Origin: Chondrus crispus
Lineage: Eukaryota > Rhodophyta > Florideophyceae > Gigartinales > Gigartinaceae
DNA length: 64,000 nucleotides
Assembly: GCF_000350225.1 (NCBI RefSeq)
Contig: NW_005179007.1
Location: forward strand, 150,835-214,834
Direction of reading: 5' to 3'
The notes under the pieces were generated by a model that had not been told where the DNA came from, searched no databases, and saw only the letters and a list, made by a program, of their open reading frames with translations. The position numbers and the translations under genes are program-made. Within the stretch, counting starts at the first letter, position 1. Every line of letters starts with the position of its first letter. This document shows positions 53,463-61,335 of this stretch, piece after piece.

Positions 53463-54690
53463 ATGTACCCAGTTGACTTCACCAACGTCGTTGTCCTAAA
53501 CCTGCACAATGGACAGTATAAGCAAGTACGCGCCGCAGACTTCAAACCATGCAATCCCCTCGCCGACCCTGTTCGATTGTACTCAAACGCTTTTAAATTC
53601 CATTTCCCGCACCGCGACCCTGAGATAATCACGACGACGACCCCAGCGCCGGCGTCACTTAAGCAAGCCCGTCGCTATCCCGATGCTAATGAATGGAGCG
53701 ACGCGCACAACTCCCAACTCGACAAGATCGACACATTAAAAGCCGTACAGTGGCTACCTGACGATAAAATACCGCGTACAGCCCGCCTCATCCCCCTCAC
53801 CATGAATTCTAGATACAAGAGGATCCCCGAACTCGACAGTACAGAACACAAGGCCAGATGTGCTGTGCGAGTAGACCTCATGAAACCAGCTCTACACTAT
53901 AACCCTGAGCATACAGCAGCCCATATGGCCGACAAAGCCACCATAAGACTTATTTTCGCTATTCAAGCCTCAAGAGGTCTAGCCAGTGACCACTTCGACA
54001 TCCAGTCCGCATATATCCACGAGCCATATAAATTCGAAAAGCCTGTGTACATCTGCCAGCACATTCGTTTCGATGGCACACTTAAGAATAACTGTCGTGG
54101 TGGAGTACTTATGAAAAACCTATATAGTAACCCCTCCGGAGGATACTACTACGTAGAAGGCGCAAGACATTACCTATGCAGCATGGAATACAAGCAAAGC
54201 GAGCACGACGCATGTCTCTACTTCAAAATACAATCCTCATCGTCTTTCATACTTATCGGCCTATGCACGGACGACTTCCTTGTCATTGCCACTACAACTG
54301 ACCTCCTCGATGAGCTGTTTCGGAATCTAAAGAAAAATATAACATCAAACGACTTGGGAGACCATCTCAATATCTCGGCTGGAAAGTAGAACACTCTCAT
54401 GACGGATCCACCCGACTCAGCCAGCCTCGCCACATCGAGCAAGCCCTCTCAGACATGCGCATGTCTGACGCCAATGGAAAAACAACGCCGCACGTAGCGG
54501 GAACAAAATATCACGGCCCATCACTTCATTACAAGCCCGTGCCTCAACTAAAAGACAGTTACCAGACAATATTGGGACAACTGCGCTACATTCCTGACAG
54601 TACCAGGCCAGATATCGTATTTTATGTTAACAAACTGGCCTATGCCACGCACAAACCGACGAAATGCCACTGGCTCATAATGAAGAACTT
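53463..54690 (+). pseudogene. Copia A reverse transcriptase
   Basis: Includes KQARRYPDANEWSDAHNSQL, RLIPLTMNSRYKR, FDIQSAYIHEPYKF (catalytic Asp) and LIGLCTDDFLVIATTT, where the usual YVDD reads CTDD. A frame change at about 54385 leads to YQTILGQLRYIPDSTRPDIV and KCHWLIMKN, where the gypsy element breaks in at 54691. Confidence 0.85.
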
Positions 54691-55128
54691 TGATGGTGTG
54701 TCGTGCTGACGCCAACTGCACGCGCGAAACGTTTGGATAAGTAGCGTGTTACTACCCCAGCGGATTTTGCAGCTGAGCTCGTTGAATGATAAAAGGCTTG
54801 CTGTGGGCAGCTCGTCGAGTCTGGCAAGTATTGGGCACCCGGTCTGGTCTGGTCCCCCCTACCTCCGCGTACCCGCGCAAAAGTCGGTAGAGTATTTATT
54901 TGTTTGCTAGCAGTTCGAGCTATGAGCTCGATCGAGCTCAATTCAGGAACGCACGTCAGTTCAATCAGAAAGGTAATCAATGAAATCACCGATAAACGCG
55001 GCTCCCGCATTCGGACTATTACCTATTACCTATAGGTTTTGATAGACCTCACATGTGCGTCAGCCTAGCCTACAGCTCTACAGCGATACGTAGTGGCTAC
55101 ATACAAAGCGAGGTGGAGCGTCACATCA
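54691..55128 (-). repeat. 3' LTR of the gypsy element
   Basis: Matches 59873-60311 along its whole length with a few substitutions and one 1-nt indel. A TTGGGGCAA tract on the minus strand next to 55128 is the likely polypurine primer. Confidence 0.92.
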
Positions 55129-55136
55129 TTGCCCCA

Positions 55137-55190
55137 AGAACGCATATGCGAAGGCAGAATTTGCAAATTCTGCTTTCGCAGATGCGTTCT
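55137..55190. repeat. Palindrome A in the gypsy 3' region
   Basis: Two 27-nt arms meet without a loop (centre TTTGCAAA) and pair at 25 of 27 positions. It lies directly before the polypurine tract and 3' LTR. Confidence 0.92.
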
Positions 55191-55195
55191 CGGGT

Positions 55196-55249
55196 CGGTG
55201 TAACCTCTTTCAAACAGACCTATGGGTCTGTTTAGAAGAGGTTACACCG
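55196..55249. repeat. Hairpin B directly at the gypsy pol stop codon
   Basis: Arms 55196-55220 and 55225-55249 pair at 23 of 25 positions around TATG. On the minus strand the hairpin begins within the last codons and includes the TAA stop (55242-55244). Five bases separate it from palindrome A. Confidence 0.92.
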
Positions 55250-55565
55250 CCGCGGCAACACGTTGCTGGCGACGAGTTCCAGCCTTCCGTATCTCTTCGA
55301 AGAACTCTTCCACGATTGTAGGAACGTCTTCCTTCATCAGCTCGAGAGATACCCAGTCGTTTTCGGCTTCGTCGAAACCTTTCCAGCTTGTCAGAAGCTG
55401 TACAGTTCCGTCACGGATCTTAATATCCTGGAACTCTTTGAGAACCAGGAGTTCATTATCCTGATATGCCAGCTGATTGCGTACTTCCTCCGTGACCTCG
55501 AAGTCCTTATTCCTGAAGAACTTGAGGCGGCGACCGTGTGCCTCACTGCGTGTTGCGCTCATCAA
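55242..55565 (-). pseudogene. Gypsy integrase C-terminus with chromodomain
   Basis: QLLTSWKGFDEAENDWVSLE and PTIVEEFFEEI follow the chromodomain pattern (WKG....W......L), placed at the pol C-terminus as in chromoviruses, where it steers insertion. The frame is broken from the upstream integrase piece at about 55570. Confidence 0.8.
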
Positions 55566-55574
55566 GTCTTCGAT

Positions 55575-56838
55575 CTAAAAAATGTACTCGGACAGACATG
55601 CATTTACGCGACATGGTCCTCTCCAGCGTACCGAAGGCTTGCGGCCGCGATCCTTGCTGTATACTGCACGGAGTACGTAGTCACCTTCGGTGAAATTGAT
55701 AGGCCGAATGTTGGTGCCGTTGTCATGCCTTCTCACCTCGCCTTCGCGCTTTTTGGATGTAGTACGGAACACTTCACGATGCGTATCGTTCAACGCGGAA
55801 TGTAAGTCTGCAGCGGAAATCAGCTGCGCCGACCTGATCTCGTCCAATGTCTTGACCAGAATTTTATTCTGGACCCCAGCCTTGATTGATAACAGAGGGT
55901 TTTTCCTGAGGTAGGGCGGTATAAAAAGTGAGTGGACAACGACTACCAAGTCAGGCTAGCGGGGAGCTGTTTAGCACGGACTGCACTAGTGGTAAAACCG
56001 ATGGCCACGAACGTTGGGGAAGTTGAAACTCTGACAGCAGTGCTCGCATTGCTCGAAGTAGCTCGCGACAGACAACCTCGACTGTTACGTTGCTCCTTGT
56101 GCAATACGCTAGCGCGAAATGATGCAAACCGTTAGTTTGTTCAAGAAGAGCTCGTACAACTTCGTTCTTGAAATGCGTACAGCGATCGGACACCCACTGC
56201 ACCACAGTACCAAACGAAGCAAACCAGGACAATAACGAATTTGCTGTGCTCTCTGCATCTGCTTCTGAGGTTGGCACGAGCCAAATATACCCACTGAAAT
56301 CGTCCTTTATGACTAGCACGTAACAGAAATCATCTTCACCTTTTGAGATGTAACAATATTCGAAATGTATCATCTGGTTAGGTTTGTCGGCGTGTAGAGC
56401 GTGTCCCAGTGGTCGCGGCACAATTTCCCCTGTCTCGGTAGCAAGGCAATGAAGGCACGATCGAACGAAGGTTTCAACATCCTTCGTGATTGAAACCCAC
56501 CAGAAATGAGCTTTCACAGTAGTTAGTGTTGTACGCCAACCTCTGTGTCCTCCCATTTCAGTATGGGCAGCGATCATGATACGAAGCTGCAGTAGCTGAT
56601 CATTTGCAGGGATCCAGACGGCACCATTTTGGTTGACCAGAATTTCGTTCTGTTCAGAAAAACTGTTGGGATGAACTTCCTTGTGCTTGCGTTGAGATTG
56701 CTTGAGGTCTTCTCGTCTCGGCCAGTCAAGCTTCGAGTCCAGATGCGGTGAGACGGGCGCAAACATGAGAGATTTCAGCATTCGTAGCTTAGCCACCCGG
56801 ACGGTCGTCTTATCCTGCACTGCCCATCGAGTCAACAT
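55575..56838 (-). pseudogene. Gypsy integrase
   Basis: Carries HTEMGGHRGWRTTLTTVKAH, then FVRSCLHCLA (HHCC zinc module), KPNQMIHFEYCYIS and VLVIKDDFSGYIWLVP, and SDRCTHFKNEVVRALLEQ. The catalytic Glu region reads VTVEVVCRELLRAM. 55575-55949 gives the C-terminal barrel (ADLHSALNDTHREVFR, FTEGDYVLRAVYSKDRGRKP, VRWRGPCRV) in the next frame. Confidence 0.85.
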
Positions 56839-56871
56839 GTCGGCCCATACGTTGCGTTCACCAGCGAGGTG

Positions 56872-57351
56872 TTAGATGACGTACCTGAATGCACTGAGCT
56901 TTACAGCCCATCGCATCAGCTTACAAGCGGTGAGTCTGGCGATACCCGGGTTCTGACCATAAGGGTCGAATAGGTAAACCAGGTTAGCGTGGTCCGTGAA
57001 GATGGCAACAGTTCTACTCATGATGAAGTGGTCAAGCCGGCACATGTCTTCTACGACAGGGAACGATTCCTTTTCTGGTACACTCCAGCTCCGTGCAGAA
57101 CCCGTGAATGCACCTGAGAGGAAAGACAGAGGCCCGTGGTCCTGCTTTTCAACATCTTTCTTGATGTCTTCCTGAGATATTTGTGTAAGGACAGCCGACC
57201 AATGTGTCTCCGAGGCATCTGTGAATAAGCAAGGGCAACTGTTCCGCTTGGGGTGTGCCAACTCGGTGGAGCGAGCTAATCTTTGTTTGATAGCAGCAAA
57301 AGCAGAATCATGATCTGTTTCCCATGAGTTCGCGAGAGGGATCTTGCACAC
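56872..57351 (-). pseudogene. Gypsy RNase H
   Basis: DSAFAAIKQRLARSTELAHP, CLFTDASETHWSAVLTQI, WSVPEKESFPVVEDMCRLDH and VAIFTDHANLVYLFDP are the RNase H motifs of Ty3/gypsy pol, with D and E residues in place. Confidence 0.88.
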
Positions 57352-57381
57352 CTTTCCCTTCGTACGTCCACCTGCCCGCTG

Positions 57382-59015
57382 CTACACGGCTTCCATTAGT
57401 TCGTGCAGTGGGGTTATTAATTCGGCATATGAGGGGATTGACGTGCGCATCCAGTTTGTGGCGCATAGAAACTGTTGGAGGTCACTGCCCATTTTTGGCC
57501 TGTTCATTGTCCGGAGAGCATCCAACTGGCGAGGATCAAAACGTACACCAGTGACAGAGATGGTGAGTCCGCAAAACTTCGCCTCCTTCAGGAACAGTTG
57601 AGATTTCTCGACATGAATCTTGAATCCGTATTCTTCACAAACCCCGAAAAAAGCTTCCAAAGCATTGAGGAGCTCTTCTTCGGAAACAGCATGCAGAGGG
57701 AAGTCATCTAGCCACTGAAGGAAACGCTTATGTTTTTCTTGAAATGCCGAATGGATGACAGTTTGGTAATGGTTTCCAGCATCTGTGCTTCCTTGCAGCA
57801 GGCGTGTTGAAGTGTATACACCCAGCGGGATCTGTATCGACATCATCTCCTGAGACTTGCGGTCAATTGGAATTTGCCAGTATGCATAAGCTATGTCCAC
57901 TTTGGCGAAGCATGTGCTACCCTGTACGGTTTGGAACTGTGACTCCAGATGAGGCATAGACGAAACTATGGGCTCCGTTTGAGAGGTAGGGCCTCTCAAG
58001 TCCACAGTGAATCGAAATGCTTCTGTGCCCGGCTTAGGCACAGCTAAGGCCGGGCTCGCCCAACGGGCAGTCGGATTCTTGAAAACAGCACCAACTTACT
58101 CCAGTTTGCGCATGGAGTTTGCAATGAAAGCGGTCTGAGGCGGAGCATACTTCTCTGAGGTGAACGAAAAGGAGTGCAGTTTGCCTTGGGTCTGATGGTG
58201 AGCGGTGTCACCTTGGCCGGAGGATCAGGTCCAAGTTGGATACGGAAAACTGTTCTGAACCGATTCAAAGCTTTCGAAAGCCGATTACAACCTTTCTCGG
58301 ACATGCTATTCTGTTTCGCTTCCGTAAGCATTCGGTTGAAAGCTTTCTCGCTGTCTTCCGTCTTGTCAACTCCGATGTTTGCACCCGCGGCTTCCGGGAA
58401 GTCAATGGGATCGTCATCGACCGAATTGTATCGCATTCCGTTGTATGTGGCTCGCGAAATCTTCACCTTTGAGCCATCAAGCACGTCGAAACTCTTTCCA
58501 TTCAGCGTCTGTCTGAATTTCTCCAGGTGAGACTTCAGGTTGAAACCCATTTTCTTCAGCAACGGACGTCCCAACAGTAGTTCGTCCATGTCCCGGTCGA
58601 CAACCAGAAAAGGAATCTGGTGAATACGAATTGGCAAGTTTGTATCGGGAAGCAGAGTGGATACCGAGAGCTTTACCCTGCATGAGGCCGTAAAATCAAT
58701 GGTATTACGCTCGGACCTGCTAATTACGGGGCAGAGAGATACCGAACGAGGAAGGGTCTCAAAGTGTAACTCGGGTTTTGAGTCAAGCACCTTCTCAAGT
58801 TGTGCAGTGGACAGTGCACTTCCGTCAGAGCTGTAATCTCCCAATGCCACGAATAGTACGTAGTCTTCGATAAAGACGTTGTAGTGGCCCTCTTCTGCGT
58901 CGATTTTGTCCTCCGCGTCTGCTTGAACGCGTTTGAAACGAACCGAACTCTGTTTCTTCTGAGCGCGGTACTCATCGAGAAATTTTTCTTGCGTTCCTCG
59001 CTTGAGTTTAGACAC
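57382..59015 (-). pseudogene. Gypsy protease and reverse transcriptase
   Basis: 58044-59015 has an aspartic-protease region ending FLVVDRDMDELLLGRPLLKK, and RT motif LTIRPKANCTPFRSPQR. 57382-58041 has FRFTVDLRGPTSQTEPI, FAKVDIAYAYWQIPIDRKSQ and the catalytic RFLQWLDDFPLHAVSEEELL (WLDD in place of YxDD), then FCGLTISVTGVRFDP. One frame break separates them at about 58042. Confidence 0.87.
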
Positions 59016-59802
59016 TCCATAACACGGTGTATACCTTCGCAGTTAGGATCAAGACAAGGGTTGTCCCAGACTACGCGATGCTTGTCATTTGCCTTTGTCT
59101 TTGAGTGGATTTGGCGAGAATTGGGGGCCCTTTTGTGCTTCTTTGTGGGACCAGAATATGTTTCTGGTTCCTCGGAATTAAGACCACGTTTGGCACCACG
59201 GGGCCCACGCTTGTTCAATCTGCTGCAAGCAATCTCACTTTGGGCCACCTCGACGGCAATTGCACTTACCCGAGCTTGAAAAAACGACAGTTTGGCCTTC
59301 TGTTCACCAGTCCAACAGTCTCTACCTGAACGGAAACGCCCGCGGAGCTCCGGGGGTTCGAGCTTCTGGACAAGTTGCCAAATGAGAGAATTACATGTGT
59401 CTTTGTCGTCAATTACTTCGGAAGCATTGTTCTTGTCGAGTGCTGTTTGTTTACTTCATGCTTGACGGTTTCCAATGCAGAGCAAACACGCTCCGTGAGG
59501 TCCTCCGGGGCCGCTTGGACTCTGGTATCGAACCAGGCCTCCACACTTGCGTCAGTAGAATCTCCGGCGTTTGATGCGCCATCGATTTGTCCGAGTAGAC
59601 AAAGACTTCGAAGCAGAGTCGGGTCTAGGCATTGACGAATAGTCGCGGTGATAATATGTCTCGAGGCGTCGCGTGTACGATTGAGATCAGAAACCTTCTC
59701 CTTGTACGCAGTGTACTCGACATCAAACCTGATCAGGTCTGGCTGCGTGACGTCCTTTAAGACAGGAGCATTCAAAGTCGAAACAACTCCGAATGATGAC
59801 AT
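58724..59802 (-). pseudogene. Gypsy gag
   Basis: 59413-59802 is a gag-type helical ORF (DLIRFDVEYTAYKEKVSDLN). 58724-59248 has CLDPNCEGIHRVMECL, close to a CCHC knuckle with altered spacing, in a basic context. Frames shift between them. Confidence 0.65.
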
Positions 59803-59872
59803 TCCACTTTACCTCCACACACGTACGAATCAGCACGGCACTAACAAGATACTCTTTGGAGTCAAAGCGCTT

Positions 59873-60311
59873 TGATAGTGTGTCGTGCCGACACCAACTG
59901 CATGCCCGAAACGTTTGGATAATTAGCGTGTTACTACCCCAGCGGATTTTGCAGCTGAGCTCGTTGAATGATAAAAGGCTTGCTGTGGGCAGCTCGTCGA
60001 GTCTGGCAAAGTATTGGGCACCCGGTCTGGTCTGGTCCCCCCTACCTCCGCGTACCCGCGCAAAAGTCGGTAGAGTATTTATTTGTTTGCTAGCAGCTCG
60101 AGCTATGAGCTCGATCGAGCTCAATTCAGGAACGCACGTCAGTTCAATCAGAAAGGTAAGCAATGAAATCACCGATAAACGCGGCTCCCGCATTCGGACT
60201 ATTACCTATTACCTATAGGTTTTGATAGACCTCACATGTGCGTCAGCCTAGCCTACAGCTCTACAGCGATACGTAGTGGCTACATACACAGCGAGGTGGA
60301 GCGTGACATCA
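59873..60311 (-). repeat. 5' LTR of the gypsy element
   Basis: Whole-length match to 54691-55128. Followed on the minus strand by AAGCGCTTTGACTCC, where no standard TGG primer-binding start is visible. Confidence 0.92.
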
Positions 60312-60988
60312 AACTTGCTTCTTTACTTAAAAGAAACAAAGCACGACAGTATTGTTTATAGGAAAGCAAGAAACAAACGCCAACTCTGCTCTGTACTACA
60401 GAAAACATCCCTTCCCAAACCTAGCCTACTGAGCACGTACTCTGATGCTGATTTTGCTGTGGACTCAGTCGACCGAAAATCAACCACCGGCGTCATCCAT
60501 ATGTATAACAAAGCCCCAGTTGTATGGACATCTACTAAGCAAAGCATGCAGGCTTTATCCACATGCGAGGGCGAGTATATTGCCACGACAACCGCCGTAC
60601 ACTATACTCAATGGCTCCGCAGAATGCTTCTGGAAATCAACTTGTTACCCCCCGCGCCAACCCCCATTTACGTCAACAATCAAGCCGCCATATCCATCGC
60701 AAAAACACAGCACCGACACGAAGGAGAAAGTTCATCGACCTTAGGAACCACTTTCTACGAGCCCACAATAGAAGCGGCTCCATCAAAGTCGTGCACGTAC
60801 CATCAAGAGATGTGCTCGGCGACCTGTTAACCAAGCCGCTGACAAAAGCCGCATTCGTCCCTCTCAAGAAGCGCATCTGCGTCGAACCGCCACACAAATG
60901 CTCCCTTGTACACGACGTCCCCGATGCTAACCCTCTTTGCAAACAGGAGGTCTGTCATTACGCGTGCATCGCCCGCACACGAAGTTAG
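60312..60988 (+). pseudogene. Copia A RNase H and C-terminus
   Basis: LLLYLKETKHDSIVYRKARN continues the RT cut at 54690. STYSDADFAVDSVDRKSTTG, QALSTCEGEYIATTTAVHYT and INLLPPAPTPIYVNNQAAIS are copia RNase H. A frame change near 60720 gives RRRKFIDLRNHFLRAHNRSG and VVHVPSRDVLGDLLTKPLTK, the usual end. Confidence 0.85.
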
Positions 60989-61021
60989 TTTACAAGTAGC
61001 TCGCAACGGGGACATCGCCAT

Positions 61022-61118
61022 TGTCATTACGCGTACGTGTACATGTGTATACGTGTACACCTGCACCCGTAGGGACGGCGGAGGGTACTGTCCCTTAAGG
61101 GCAGAAGGAGGATACTAC
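61022..61118 (+). repeat. 3' LTR of copia A, interrupted
   Basis: Matches 50625-50718 with a few substitutions and stops where the terminal TG...CA of copia B begins (61119). Preceded by CAACGGGGACATCGCCAT, a weak polypurine tract. Confidence 0.75.
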
Positions 61119-61335
61119 TGTAGAAAGATTGTCGTGCAAGGAACGATGGTCCGATGTTTACTGAGGCTAGAAGTCGGTGCACTAAGAAGGACGGCGGCGG
61201 AGGCGCCGTCTCTAGGGTGGACACCTGGCGTGCGTGTGTGCGTGTGACAGGTGTACATGGGAATCATGACAGGAATCATGAGGGAGAGGCAAAGCGACCA
61301 TACAGCGACAGAAATCAGACATGGGAATCATGACA
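61119..61335 (-). repeat. 3' LTR of copia B
   Basis: On the minus strand it starts TGTCATGATTCCC directly after a polypurine tract (CGACGGGGGGAG) and ends CTTTCTACA. It contains CATGATTCC three times. The matching 5' LTR lies outside the window, so the ends rest on TG/CA and context. Confidence 0.7.

Larger units (their letters stand above)
54691..60311 (-). mobile_element. Chromodomain Ty3/gypsy retrotransposon, complete, nested in copia A
   Basis: LTRs of 438-439 bp (54691-55128 and 59873-60311) begin TGATRG and end CATCA in plus orientation. AACTT at 54686-54690 and 60312-60316 is the 5-bp target duplication. By eye the LTRs differ at about a dozen positions (about 97% identical). Minus-strand order is gag, protease, RT, RNase H, integrase, chromodomain. 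All ORFs are broken. Removing the element rejoins KCHWLIMKN to LLLYLKETK of copia A. Confidence 0.94.
50625..61118 (+). mobile_element. Ty1/copia retrotransposon A, plus strand, split by a gypsy element
   Basis: LTR-like copies start TGTCATTACGCGTACGTG at 50625 and 61022. Between them, gag, protease, integrase, RT and RNase H follow in copia order on the plus strand. A complete gypsy element (54691-60311) sits in the RT/RNase H junction, and the 3' LTR is cut at about 61118 by the start of copia B. Coding regions are broken in several places. Confidence 0.88.
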
